From Clostridia bacterium (GTDB lineage: Bacteria > Bacillota_A > Clostridia > Christensenellales > Aristaeellaceae): 33,879 bases of DNA. Positions 14,733-23,243 of the stretch are shown here, in pieces. The stretch covers positions 1 to 33,879 of the forward strand of contig JAFUPT010000095.1 of NCBI GenBank assembly GCA_017481065.1, read 5' to 3'. The notes below the pieces were generated by a model. That model saw nothing but the letters and a program-made list of their open reading frames with translations, was not told where the DNA came from and ran no database searches. A program made the position numbers and the translations under genes. Each line of letters opens with the position of its first letter. Position 1 is the first letter of the stretch.

Positions 14733-15482
14733 TCAGTCTTCCTCTTCTTCCTCGGGCAGCTCCGCATCGTGGTAGACAGCCTGGGTGTCGTCGTTGTCAT
14801 CCAGCATATCCAACAGCTTCTGCACCTTCTGTACGGATTCCTCGTCCGGCAGCTCGGTGGTGGTGGTGGGCACCATGGCGCGCTCAGCGGACAGGAAGGT
14901 GCAGCCGGCCTCCTCCAGTGCATCGCGCACGGCGGAGAAATCCGTGGGGCTGGTGTAGATGATGGCGGATTCCTCGCCAACCTCCACATCGTCCGCGCCG
15001 CAATCCAGGGCCAGCATGGTCAGCTCGTCCTCATCCATGCCCTTGGAATTGTCGATTTCGATCACGCCCTTGCGCTCAAACTTCCAGGAAACACAGCCGG
15101 AAGCGCCCAGGGAGCCGCCGCACTTATCAAAGATGTGGCGCACTTCGCTGGCAGTGCGGTTGGTGTTGTCGGTAACAACTTCAACGATTACAGCAACGCC
15201 GCAGGGAGCATATCCCTCGTAGGTGATCTCCTTGTAGTTTGCGGCATCGCCTTCGCCAGCGGCCTTCTTGATGGAGCGCTGAATGTTTTCATTGGGCATA
15301 TTGGCGGCCTTCGCCTTTGCAATAACGTCCTTCAGCTTGCTGTTCAGGGCCGGGTCGGCGCTGCCGCCGCTCTTCACAGCGATCACGATTTCGCGGCCGA
15401 TCTTGGTAAAGATCTTGCCCTTCGCGGCGTCGGTTTTTGCTTTTTTATTCTTGATGGTAGACCATTTGTTATGTCCGGACAT
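14733..15482 (-). CDS. yebC: YebC/PmpR-family protein
   Basis: A 249-residue member of the YebC/PmpR family (TACO1-like), described as transcriptional regulators and, more recently, as factors that help ribosomes at proline-rich or difficult stretches. The signature N-terminus [25 protein letters not shown] is complete, followed by [17 protein letters not shown] and [23 protein letters not shown] blocks. The C-terminus is strongly acidic (ELPEEEEED). The start at 15482 has GGGAGGGAT upstream. It is divergent from recX across 145 bp. Confidence 0.95.
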   Translation of the reverse strand: MSGHNKWSTIKNKKAKTDAAKGKIFTKIGREIVIAVKSGGSADPALNSKLKDVIAKAKAANMPNENIQRSIKKAAGEGDAANYKEITYEGYAPCGVAVIVEVVTDNTNRTASEVRHIFDKCGGSLGASGCVSWKFERKGVIEIDNSKGMDEDELTMLALDCGADDVEVGEESAIIYTSPTDFSAVRDALEEAGCTFLSAERAMVPTTTTELPDEESVQKVQKLLDMLDDNDDTQAVYHDAELPEEEEED

Positions 15483-15590
15483 GGACTATCCCTCCCAGTC
15501 GCTTGTCAGTATAAAACTTGGAATTCGGCTTCTGCCGATTATCACACTATATATTAGCACAAAACACTGGCATTCGTCAAGAAAATGCTG

Positions 15591-15596
15591 TATAAT
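15591..15596 (+). promoter_or_regulatory. Candidate -10 element of recX
   Basis: A perfect TATAAT 32 bp before the recX start; no good -35 hexamer at the expected distance, so the promoter is tentative. It places transcription downstream of an earlier in-frame ATG at 15598, which favours the ATG at 15628. Confidence 0.5.
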
Positions 15597-15627
15597 CATG
15601 AAAAACAGTTTTGAAACGGGTGAAAAC

Positions 15628-16257
15628 ATGGCGATTGTAAGTGAAATCCGGGAAATCAAGGGGATAATCGAGGTCTCGCTGGACGGCGTGCGCTGGCTCA
15701 AGCTCCGGAAAAAGCACTTTGCCTTGCATCCTCTGGAGCTGGACGAAGCCGTCGATCCCGAGGAATACATCGATTCCATCGCCGCTGCGCAGGCCGCCGA
15801 CTGCTACGAAGCCGCCCTCACCATGCTGGACCAGGCGGCCCAGACCCGCAACGACCTTGCAAAGAAACTCATGCGCAAGGGCTATGTCGCCCCCGCAGCC
15901 GAGGCTGCCGCCGCCCGGCTCTGCGAAATCGGCCTCATCGATGACCGCCGCTTTGCTGAGCGCATCGCCCAGGGCCAGCTGAAAAAGCCGGTGGGCGCCT
16001 ACGCAGTGCGCCGCAAGCTGATGGCCAGGCAGCTCTCCGAGGAGGATGTGGAGGCCGCCATGGAAGGTTTCGACGATGCGCAGCAGGCCGGAGCCTGCAA
16101 GGCCGCCGCAGAAAAGCTCTGGCGCAAGTATTCCGCGCTCCCTTCCCGGGAGGGCCGCGCCAAACTATCCCAGGCCCTCGCCCGCCGCGGTTTTTCCTGG
16201 GACGCCATACGAAGCGCCGTGGACGCCCTCGCTTCAGATGAAGATTTCTTCGAATAA
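15628..16257 (+). CDS. recX: Regulatory protein RecX
   Basis: A 209-residue protein of the RecX family, which binds RecA filaments and modulates recombination and SOS activity. The three-helix repeats are seen as ALTMLDQAAQTRNDLAKKLMRKGYV, CEIGLIDDRRFAERIAQGQLKKPVGAYAVRRKLMARQL and the C-terminal ALARRGFSWDAIRSAVDAL, the last being the typical RecX ending. An N-terminal strand-rich segment (IVSEIREIKGIIEVSLDGVRW) precedes them. ATG 15628 is preferred, with GGGTG upstream, over ATG 15598, which lies at the predicted transcription start. recA itself is not in the window. Confidence 0.9.
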   Translation: MAIVSEIREIKGIIEVSLDGVRWLKLRKKHFALHPLELDEAVDPEEYIDSIAAAQAADCYEAALTMLDQAAQTRNDLAKKLMRKGYVAPAAEAAAARLCEIGLIDDRRFAERIAQGQLKKPVGAYAVRRKLMARQLSEEDVEAAMEGFDDAQQAGACKAAAEKLWRKYSALPSREGRAKLSQALARRGFSWDAIRSAVDALASDEDFFE

Positions 16258-16262
16258 ACGCA

Positions 16263-16306
16263 AAACAGACCAGAGTCTTACACAAGACTCTGGTCTGTTT
16301 ATTTTA
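16263..16306. terminator. Bidirectional terminator between recX and thyX
   Basis: AAACAGACCAGAGTCT-tacaca-AGACTCTGGTCTGTTT, a 16-bp perfect stem with T-rich sequence on both sides, between convergent genes. Confidence 0.9.
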
Positions 16307-16319
16307 AACTTCGGTCGGT

Positions 16320-17654
16320 TTATTCCTTCCACATGCCGTTTTCGATCTTCACCGGCCTGCCGCAGCTCATTTTTCCCTCCGGGCACTTCCCCGTCACCGC
16401 ACAGGTGGGGCCATAGCCCTGGAAGATGCCGCGGGCTTCCGTCTCGTTCAGCAGCTCGATCATCGCCCTTGCGATGCCGCGAATTTCCCACTGGGCGCGG
16501 CTGCAGCTGCGCAGCTTGGCAAAGTGCAGCAGCTCCCGGGCATTCATGGTGATCAAAATGGAGGTCACATGGCCCGCCATGGCGAAGTAAGCCAGCTGTT
16601 CGTTGCCCGCCCCATCATTCTTCGCCCGCTCCGCCACTGCGGTCTGCTCCGCAAACGCCTCGCAATAGAGGGCGTTCGCCTCAGCATTTGCCGAAATGCT
16701 CTCCGGCAGCACATAGTTTCCATCGGAAAGTGCGCTCAGCTCGTGCCGCAGCTGCAAAGAAAGCATCCTGTGGCGGGTGAAGTGGGTCACGCATGCCAGA
16801 GAAACATTGTCGATCCGGAAGCTGTACTGCAAAATTTCCAGCTCCCTTGGCCGGGCGTCCAGCATGAGTTTCTTCATATTATCTGCGTCAAATCCGCCGA
16901 AGCGGCGGCCGAAGCGCATCGCCGCATCCAGCGCAGCCTCCGGGTTTGCCGGCGCGCTGACGAGCCGTATCTCCGGCTCCTTTGCCGTACCCACCAGCAT
17001 AGGGCCCGCTGCACCTTCGCAGATTTCTTCCGGGCGGCGCTGCATTTCCCCGTCGATCACGCCGGGATAGAGCGCGTCAAACTGCTCCTTAATCTGCATG
17101 CCCAGCCGTTTCAGCTCCGGGTAGCAGCTGCCGCGGCCCGCGATCATCGCAGACACCATGGAAATCAGCTCCCGGGCGTTCATCGTGGCAAAGAAATTGC
17201 TGCGGAAGCCGTAGGGCAGCACGAAACGGGCGTCCTCCTTGGGAATACCCAGCTCCAGCAGGCGCTCATACACGCCAAACAGCGCCTCCGTGCGCGCACA
17301 ATAGGCCGCCCGTACCTCTTCCGGCATGCCTTCCGGCACCACATAGCCCGCATCAGAGAAATCCACATATCTTCTGGACTTCACCGTGTAGCTCGCCAGC
17401 CGGAATTCGATCACAAACTGCTCCACCAGCACGGATACATCGTCGAAGGCGATGGATACCGTCTGATGCTCGATCACGGATTTGTGCCCCGATGAGAGCA
17501 CCTTGCCCACCAGCTTGAGATCCTTCTCCCGGTCTCCGCTGCGGCCGTAGATTTCCAGCGCCGTTCCCTGCTGCGTGGATATCCGCGCAGAGGACGCTAC
17601 GACGCGAAGCGCATCTTCATTGTTTAAAATAATTCTTGCCGAACCACGTTCCAT
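16320..17654 (-). CDS. thyX: Tandem (two-domain) flavin-dependent thymidylate synthase
   Basis: A 444-residue protein about twice the length of a usual ThyX, made of two ThyX-like halves (about 1-210 and 220-444). ThyX converts dUMP to dTMP with methylene-tetrahydrofolate, FAD and NADPH. The N-half has GHKSVIEHQTVSIAF and, at the catalytic motif, EFRLAS...SRRY (83-96): the first R and H of RHR are E83 and F84, but S93 and R95 are kept. The C-half has TRHRMLS (293-299) with RHR intact, but the later S and R are H304 and L306. Both halves have NAREL plus a following helix (159-163 and 371-375). The C-terminus has three Cys (C418, C424, C431). The start at 17654 has AAAGGAGG upstream. It is divergent from nrdD. 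Confidence 0.9.
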   Translation of the reverse strand: MERGSARIILNNEDALRVVASSARISTQQGTALEIYGRSGDREKDLKLVGKVLSSGHKSVIEHQTVSIAFDDVSVLVEQFVIEFRLASYTVKSRRYVDFSDAGYVVPEGMPEEVRAAYCARTEALFGVYERLLELGIPKEDARFVLPYGFRSNFFATMNARELISMVSAMIAGRGSCYPELKRLGMQIKEQFDALYPGVIDGEMQRRPEEICEGAAGPMLVGTAKEPEIRLVSAPANPEAALDAAMRFGRRFGGFDADNMKKLMLDARPRELEILQYSFRIDNVSLACVTHFTRHRMLSLQLRHELSALSDGNYVLPESISANAEANALYCEAFAEQTAVAERAKNDGAGNEQLAYFAMAGHVTSILITMNARELLHFAKLRSCSRAQWEIRGIARAMIELLNETEARGIFQGYGPTCAVTGKCPEGKMSCGRPVKIENGMWKE

Positions 17655-17682
17655 GGCTTGAGCCTCCTTTGGTAGTGCTTCC

Positions 17683-17711
17683 ATTTTACCATAGCTTGCG
17701 CCCGAAGGCAA
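17683..17711 (-). promoter_or_regulatory. Promoter of thyX
   Basis: On the minus strand TTGCCT (17711-17706), a 17-bp spacer and TAAAAT (17688-17683). A perfect 11-bp inverted repeat lies just upstream at 17724-17760. Confidence 0.65.
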
Positions 17712-17723
17712 GCCGGCCGCCGC

Positions 17724-17760
17724 CCGCTTGTGGTCCAAAAAGGGGCTGAACCACAAGCGG
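17724..17760. repeat. Inverted repeat upstream of thyX
   Basis: CCGCTTGTGGT (17724-17734) and ACCACAAGCGG (17750-17760) are exact reverse complements around a 15-nt loop. There is no T tract after it on either strand, so it does not look like a terminator. It may be a regulator site; nothing further can be said. Confidence 0.55.
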
Positions 17761-17861
17761 TAGTATGCCTTTTGGCGATACCTACTTTGGTCTGTTGTGC
17801 GGGTCGGTTCATATTATACCGAAGTCTGCCGCAATTGCGATAAAAAGATGACTTAAAATAC

Positions 17862-17890
17862 TTGATTTTGTCTAATTTTACTGGTATAAT
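17862..17890 (+). promoter_or_regulatory. Distal promoter towards nrdD (copy 1)
   Basis: TTGATT (17862-17867), a 17-bp spacer and a perfect TATAAT (17885-17890). It lies 154 bp before the nrdD start and upstream of both NrdR boxes. The AT-rich stretch between has no gene. Confidence 0.6.
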
Positions 17891-17977
17891 GATCTTCGTT
17901 TGGTCTATATATTATCAAAGTATTTAAATATTACAATTCTGTGTTGGGGTTCTTAAATCCGCTCAATACGGGTTAAA

Positions 17978-18025
17978 ACACAATATGTTGTATTGACTTT
18001 TCCAATCAGTCACAATATAATGTGT
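17978..18025 (+). promoter_or_regulatory. NrdR-controlled promoter of nrdD (copy 1)
   Basis: Two 16-bp palindromes resembling the NrdR box (acaCwAtATaTwGtgt) lie at 17978-17993 (ACACAATATGTTGTAT) and 18010-18025 (TCACAATATAATGTGT). Their starts are 32 bp apart, close to three helical turns. Between and over them is a promoter: TTGACT (17993-17998), 17 bp, TATAAT (18016-18021). The second box covers the -10 element. NrdR, an ATP/dATP-sensing repressor, is known to act at such box pairs. Confidence 0.85.
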
Positions 18026-18043
18026 TTCAGAGGAGGATGCAAC

Positions 18044-20362
18044 ATGCTGGATACAATACTTAAGCGAGACGGCCGCACGGTCGCCTTCGATGCTGACAAG
18101 ATTACAAACGCCATTATGAAGGCCTTCCAGGCCAGCCACAGCGCCAAAACCCGCAAATCTGCCGAGGAAATGACGAAGCAGGTTGTGGAGGAGCTGGAAA
18201 GATCCGAAAATATCGGTATCCCGTCCGTGGAAGACGTTCAGGATATGGTTGAAAGCGTGCTGATCGAAAACGGCTTTGTGCGCACCGCGAAGAGCTATAT
18301 TCTCTATCGCGCCGAGCGCAGCCGCATCCGCGAGATGAACACGCGCCTGATGCGCGTCTATGACGACATCACCAATAAATCCGCCATTGATTCCGATATC
18401 AAGCGCGAAAATGCAAATATCAACGGCGATACCGCCATGGGCGCAATGCTGAAATATGGCTCTGAGGGCGCCAAGGAATTCAACATGATGTTCATGATCA
18501 AGCCGGAGCACGCCGAAGCCCACCGCTGCGGCGACTTCCACATTCATGACATGGACTTCCTTACCCTCACCACCACCTGCTGCCAGATCGATCTGATCAA
18601 GCTCTTCGAGGGCGGCTTCTCCACCGGCCACGGCTTCCTGCGCTCCCCCAAGGATATCCGTTCCTATGCCGCGCTGGCCTGCATCGCCATCCAGGCGAAC
18701 CAGAACGACCAGCACGGCGGCCAGAGCATCGTCAATTTCGATTATGCCATGGCGGACGGCGTGCGCCTCACCTTTAAGAAGAATTACCGGGACAACCTGA
18801 TCCGCTCCGTGGAGCTGCTCACCGGCGCCGAGAACGCCGAGGCCGATGTCCGCCGCATCATGGCGGAGATCGAACAGGAGACCGGCATGACGGCCACCCT
18901 GGTTCCCTCCGAGGAATATAAGGCTGCAGAGGCCAAAAAGCTCTCCGCACTGGGTATTTCCGCTGAGGAGATCACCCGCATCCAGGCCTTCGCCCAGAAG
19001 AAGGCCGAGAGCGAGACCGACCGCGCCACCTATCAGGCCATGGAAGCACTGGTGCACAACCTGAACACCATGAATTCCCGCGCCGGCGCACAGGTGCCCT
19101 TCTCCTCCATCAACTACGGCATGGACACCTCCCCCGAAGCCCGTATGGTTGTGCGCAACCTGCTGCTTTCCACCCAGAGCGGCCTCGGCAACGGCGAGAC
19201 GCCCATCTTCCCCATCCAGATCTTCCGCGTGAAGGAAGGCGTCAACTACAATCCCGGCGATCCGAACTATGATCTGTTCAAGCTCGCCTGCATGACCAGC
19301 GCCAAGCGCCTGTTCCCGAATTTCTCCTTCCAGGATGCGCCCTTCAACCTGCAGTATTATAAACCCGGCCATCCGGAAACCGAAATTGCTTACATGGGCT
19401 GCCGCACCCGCGTCATGGCCAACAGCGTAGACCCCACCAAGGAGGTCTCCAACGGCCGCGGCAACCTGAGCTTCACCTCCATCAACCTGCCCCGCCTGGC
19501 GATCAAGGCCAACCACAACCTGGATGTGTTCTTCGATTCGCTGGACCACATGGTGCAGCTCACCATCGACCAGCTGCTGGACCGCTTCGAAATCCAGGCC
19601 CGCAAGTGCGTGCGCAACTATCCCTTCCTCATGGGCCAGGGCGTATGGATCGACAGCGAAAAGCTGGATTGGAACGACGAGGTGCGCGAAGTGCTCAAGC
19701 ACGGCACCCTGTCCGTGGGCTTCATCGGCCTCGCGGAGTGCCTGAAGGCCCTCATCGGCGAGCACCACGGCGAGAGCGAGAAGGCGCAGAACCTGGGTCT
19801 GGAGATCATCAGCCACATGCGCGAGCTCTGTGATGAAGCCACCAAGAAGTACGGCATGAACATCACCCTGCTGGCCACCCCGGCAGAGGGTCTTTCCGGC
19901 CGCTTCGTGAAGATCGACAAGAAGAAGTTCGGCGAAATTCCCGGCGTCACCGACCGCGAATACTACACCAACAGCTTCCATGTTCCGGTGTATTACAGCA
20001 CCAGCGCCGTGCACAAGATCCGCACCGAGGCGCCCTACCACGCCCTCACCAATGCGGGCCACATCTCCTATGTGGAGCTGGATGGCGATCCCACCCAGAA
20101 TATCGAGGCCTTCGAGAAGATCGTGCGCGTGATGAAGGAATCCGGCATCGGCTACGGCTCCATCAACCATCCCGTCGACCGCGACCCGGACTGCGGCTAC
20201 AACGGCATCATCGGCGATACCTGCCCCAACGGCGGCCGCGCGGAAGGCGATCATCCCTTCGAACGCATCCGCCGCATCACCGGCTATCTCGTCGGTACCC
20301 TCGACCGCTTCAACAACGCCAAGCGCAAGGAAGAATCCGAACGCGTGAAGCACGGCATCTGA
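18044..20362 (+). CDS. nrdD: Anaerobic (class III) ribonucleoside-triphosphate reductase, copy 1
   Basis: A 772-residue glycyl-radical enzyme that reduces ribonucleoside triphosphates without oxygen. An N-terminal ATP-cone (about 1-95, LKRDGRTVAFDADKITNAI) gives allosteric control. The catalytic barrel shows FHIHDMD, QNDQHGGQS, a conserved MGCRTR cysteine and ITLLATPAEGLSGRF. The glycyl radical site is RRITGYLVGT, with G747 as the radical residue. In the zinc region just before it, C716 and C727 are present, but the expected second Cys of the CPxC pair is G730 (codon GGC at 20231-20233). The ATG at 18044 has AGAGGAGG upstream. Activation needs the NrdG activase encoded at 20472-20990. Regulation by NrdR is indicated by the two upstream boxes. 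Confidence 0.94.
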   Translation: MLDTILKRDGRTVAFDADKITNAIMKAFQASHSAKTRKSAEEMTKQVVEELERSENIGIPSVEDVQDMVESVLIENGFVRTAKSYILYRAERSRIREMNTRLMRVYDDITNKSAIDSDIKRENANINGDTAMGAMLKYGSEGAKEFNMMFMIKPEHAEAHRCGDFHIHDMDFLTLTTTCCQIDLIKLFEGGFSTGHGFLRSPKDIRSYAALACIAIQANQNDQHGGQSIVNFDYAMADGVRLTFKKNYRDNLIRSVELLTGAENAEADVRRIMAEIEQETGMTATLVPSEEYKAAEAKKLSALGISAEEITRIQAFAQKKAESETDRATYQAMEALVHNLNTMNSRAGAQVPFSSINYGMDTSPEARMVVRNLLLSTQSGLGNGETPIFPIQIFRVKEGVNYNPGDPNYDLFKLACMTSAKRLFPNFSFQDAPFNLQYYKPGHPETEIAYMGCRTRVMANSVDPTKEVSNGRGNLSFTSINLPRLAIKANHNLDVFFDSLDHMVQLTIDQLLDRFEIQARKCVRNYPFLMGQGVWIDSEKLDWNDEVREVLKHGTLSVGFIGLAECLKALIGEHHGESEKAQNLGLEIISHMRELCDEATKKYGMNITLLATPAEGLSGRFVKIDKKKFGEIPGVTDREYYTNSFHVPVYYSTSAVHKIRTEAPYHALTNAGHISYVELDGDPTQNIEAFEKIVRVMKESGIGYGSINHPVDRDPDCGYNGIIGDTCPNGGRAEGDHPFERIRRITGYLVGTLDRFNNAKRKEESERVKHGI

Positions 20363-20372
20363 TCAAAGCAGC

Positions 20373-20404
20373 AAATCCCGCAGCAAAAGCTGCGGGATTT
20401 TTCT
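20373..20404 (+). terminator. Terminator of nrdD (copy 1)
   Basis: AAATCCCGCAGC-aaaa-GCTGCGGGATTTTT, a 12-bp stem followed by Ts, 11 bases beyond the stop. Confidence 0.9.
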
Positions 20405-20408
20405 GTAC

Positions 20409-20458
20409 AAAAATGCGTTTACAAAACAGGATTCGGTCTGTTTCGTAAACGCATTTTC
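20409..20458 (-). terminator. Terminator of the nrdD2-nrdG unit
   Basis: AAAATGCGTTTAC (20410-20422) and GTAAACGCATTTT (20445-20457) form a 13-bp stem with an inner ACAG/CTGT pairing. On the minus strand it is followed by TTTGTACAG. It lies 14 bases beyond the nrdG stop. Confidence 0.75.
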
Positions 20459-20471
20459 AAACTTCCGTCTG

Positions 20472-20990
20472 TTATTCGCAGAACAAAATGATTTCATTTT
20501 CGACCCTGGTCTTTTTCATATCAATCACCCGCTGGTTTTCCGAGCCGCGAAAGCGCAGGGACAGGTTTTTCTTCGCCAGCACAAACCTTCCCTCCACCAG
20601 CACATCGATCATGGAAAGCATTTCTTCCGAAACCTCGCAGTGCGGGTGTCCGCCGCCGCAGATTTCCGCCAGCGTGTAGCCGGTGTAGCACCAGATATCC
20701 TTCCCCGGGCAGTTTTCCTTCACCCGGCGCAAAAAAGGCAGCAGCGCGCGCTGGTTCTCCGGCTCAAAGGGTTCGCCGCCGAGCACCGTGAGCCCATCCA
20801 CATAGGCGGGCGCAAGGCTGTCCAGCAGCTCCTGCTCGGTCTCCGGGGTAAATTCCCGTCCATAGGCAAAATTCCACGTCTCCGGCTGGAAACAGCCCTC
20901 ACAGCGGTTCCTGCAGCCAGACACGAACAGCGAGGTGCGTATGCCCTCGCCGTTCGCTATATCCAGTTTTTTGATGTTTCCGTAGTACAA
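20472..20990 (-). CDS. nrdG: Anaerobic ribonucleotide reductase activating protein (radical SAM)
   Basis: A 172-residue radical-SAM activase that installs the glycyl radical on NrdD. The [4Fe-4S] motif C-x3-C-x2-C is C26-R-N-R-C30-E-G-C33, followed by FQPETW and TVLGGEPF, both typical of NrdG. It begins YYGNIKKLDIANGEGIRTSLF, which matches the family N-terminus. The only start fitting this is TTG at 20990; it has a weak GGTGA upstream and lies 14 bp after the nrdD copy 2 stop, so translation is probably coupled. It is the only activase visible and may serve both reductases. Confidence 0.92.
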   Translation of the reverse strand: MYYGNIKKLDIANGEGIRTSLFVSGCRNRCEGCFQPETWNFAYGREFTPETEQELLDSLAPAYVDGLTVLGGEPFEPENQRALLPFLRRVKENCPGKDIWCYTGYTLAEICGGGHPHCEVSEEMLSMIDVLVEGRFVLAKKNLSLRFRGSENQRVIDMKKTRVENEIILFCE

Positions 20991-21004
20991 ATCTAATTCA
21001 CCAC

Positions 21005-23164
21005 TTACAGATGGAGCACGCGCTCCTTGATTTCCTGGGTCCGGCCCTGGTTCCAGAACTGGGTGCCGATGTAGCCGCAGGTACGGCGGGCCACATTCAT
21101 CTTGCTCTGGTCGCGGTTTCCGCAGTTCGGGCATACCCATACGAGCTTGCCGTCATCCTCGCGGATCTCAATCTCGCCGTCAAAGCCGCATACCTGGCAG
21201 TAATCGCTCTTGGTGTTCAGCTCGGCATACATAATGTTGTCGTAGATGAACTGGATGATGTGCAGCACGGCCTTCAAATTGTGCTGCATGTTCGGCACTT
21301 CCACATAGCTGATGGCGCCGCCGGAGGACAATGCCTGGAACTGGGCCTCAAAGCGCAACTTTTCGAAGGCGTCGATATCCTCAGTGACGTGCACATGGTA
21401 GCTGTTGGTGATATAGGCCTTATCGGTCACGCCCGGCACGATGCCAAACCGCTTCTGCAGGCACTTGGCAAAGCGGTAGGTGGTGGATTCCAGCGGCGTG
21501 CCATAGGTGCTGAAGCCGATGTTGGTCTCCTTCTTCCATCCCTCGCAGGCGCGGTTCATGTACTTCATAATCTCCAGCGCGAAGGGCGTGGCAGAGGGAT
21601 CGGTATGGGATTTGCCGGTCATGTAGCGCACGCATTCGCACAGGCCCGCATAACCCAGGGAGATGGTGGAATAGCCGCCATAGAGCAGCTTATCGATCTT
21701 CTCGCCCTTGTCCAGGCGGGCAATTGCGCCGTCCTGCCAGAGAATGGGCGCGGCGTCGGAAAGCGTGCCCTTGAGGCGGTTGTGGCGGCACATCAGGGCT
21801 TCATAACAGAGCTCGAGGCGCTCGTCAAATATCTTCCAGAACTTCTCCATGCTGCCGCCGGAGGAAAGCGCCACGTCCACCAGGTTGATGGTAACCACTC
21901 CCTGGTTGAAGCGGCCGTAGAACTTATAATTGCCGTGCTCGTCCTTCCAGGCGCTGAGGGCGCTGCGGCAGCCCATCACCGGGAAGCAATTGCCCTCCTT
22001 GAGCTCCTTCATCTTCTTTTCGGAGATGTAATCCGGAACGAGGCGCTTGGCGGTGCACTTGGCGGCCAGCTCGGTAAGATACCAATACTTGCTGCCCTCG
22101 CGCACATTGTCCTCCTCGAGGACGTAAATCAGCTTCGGGAAGGACGGCGTGACCCACACGCCCACCTCGTTCTGCACGCCCTGGTGGCGCTGCAGCAGGG
22201 TTTCCTCGATGATGAGGGCGAGGTCCTCCTTCTCCTGCTCGGTCCTGGCCTCATTCAGGTACATAAATACCGTCACAAAGGGAGCCTGGCCGTTGGTGGT
22301 CATCAGGGTGAGCACCTGGTACTGGATGGTCTGCACGCCCTTGCGGATCTCTTCCCGCAGGCGGCGCTCCACGATCTTATGGATCACATCCTCATCGGCG
22401 CTCGCGCCGGTATCGCGAATCTCCTCCAGCACATCCTTGCGGATCTTCTCCCGGGAAACCTGCACAAAGGGGGCCAGGTGGGACAGGGAAATGCTCTGGC
22501 CGCCATACTGGTTGGAGGCCACCTGCGCAATGATCTGGGTGGCGATATTGCAGGCCGTGGAGAAGGAGTGGGGCTTGATGATCATCGTGCCGGAGATCAC
22601 GGTGCCGTTCTGCAGCATGTCCTCCAGGTTCACCAGATCGCAGTTGTGCATGTGCTGGGCATAGTAATCCATATCATGGAAATGGATGATGCCCTCCTCA
22701 TGGGCCTTCACGATGTGTTCCGGCAGCAGCATGCGGCGGGTGATATCCTTGGAAACCTCGCCTGCCATGTAATCGCGCTGCACGGAATTCACCGTGGGAT
22801 TCTTGTTGGCATTTTCCTGCTTGGCTTCCTCATTGTTGCACTCGATCAGGGTGAGGATCTGGTTATCGGTGGTATTCGCCCGGCGAATCAGGCTGCGGGT
22901 GTAGCGGTAGCGGATGTAATTTTTCGCCACCTCGAATGCGCCGCACTCCATGATGTGGGTCTCCACCATCTCCTGGATTTCCTCCACGGCGGGCGCGCGG
23001 TGCATTTCCAGGCACCTTTCCTCCACCGTGTGGGCGATGTGCAGAACCTGCGGCTGGGTGAGCCGCTCATTTTCGGATACGGTTACATTTGCCTTTTCAA
23101 TTGCTGCGATAATTTTGCTGATATCGAATACGGCCTCAGAGCCATTTCTCTTGATGATTTTCAT
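21005..23164 (-). CDS. nrdD: Anaerobic (class III) ribonucleoside-triphosphate reductase, copy 2
   Basis: A 719-residue class III reductase of a different subgroup from copy 1. The N-terminal ATP-cone (MKIIKRNGSEAVFDISKIIAAIE) is followed by FHDMDYYAQHMHNCDLVNL, SNQYGGQSISLSHL, a PVMGCRS cysteine and NSYHVHV. The zinc site is complete as two C-x2-C pairs (C656/C659 and C678/C681). The glycyl radical motif is RRTCGYIGTQFWNQGR with G697. The start at 23164 is chosen because GGAG lies eight bases upstream and it matches the family; an ATG six codons earlier at 23182 is the alternative. nrdG follows directly. Two NrdR-box-like palindromes lie upstream. Confidence 0.95.
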   Translation of the reverse strand: MKIIKRNGSEAVFDISKIIAAIEKANVTVSENERLTQPQVLHIAHTVEERCLEMHRAPAVEEIQEMVETHIMECGAFEVAKNYIRYRYTRSLIRRANTTDNQILTLIECNNEEAKQENANKNPTVNSVQRDYMAGEVSKDITRRMLLPEHIVKAHEEGIIHFHDMDYYAQHMHNCDLVNLEDMLQNGTVISGTMIIKPHSFSTACNIATQIIAQVASNQYGGQSISLSHLAPFVQVSREKIRKDVLEEIRDTGASADEDVIHKIVERRLREEIRKGVQTIQYQVLTLMTTNGQAPFVTVFMYLNEARTEQEKEDLALIIEETLLQRHQGVQNEVGVWVTPSFPKLIYVLEEDNVREGSKYWYLTELAAKCTAKRLVPDYISEKKMKELKEGNCFPVMGCRSALSAWKDEHGNYKFYGRFNQGVVTINLVDVALSSGGSMEKFWKIFDERLELCYEALMCRHNRLKGTLSDAAPILWQDGAIARLDKGEKIDKLLYGGYSTISLGYAGLCECVRYMTGKSHTDPSATPFALEIMKYMNRACEGWKKETNIGFSTYGTPLESTTYRFAKCLQKRFGIVPGVTDKAYITNSYHVHVTEDIDAFEKLRFEAQFQALSSGGAISYVEVPNMQHNLKAVLHIIQFIYDNIMYAELNTKSDYCQVCGFDGEIEIREDDGKLVWVCPNCGNRDQSKMNVARRTCGYIGTQFWNQGRTQEIKERVLHL

Positions 23165-23243
23165 TGCCTTCGCTCCAATCATGTATTGCCAAAGAAGATT
23201 CTATCACAGTCCGGTGCCAAAATCAAGGGTTTCAGACCATATA

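Noticed and set aside
15598..15630. An N-terminally longer RecX starting at ATG 15598
   Set aside because: The ATG falls at or before the predicted transcription start and the extra residues do not match the family; the ATG at 15628 fits better.
17724..17760. An intrinsic terminator upstream of thyX
   Set aside because: No U tract follows on either strand and no gene ends there.
17963..20353. A 796-codon minus-strand open frame opposite nrdD copy 1
   Set aside because: nrdD is unambiguous on the plus strand; the antisense frame has no recognisable content.
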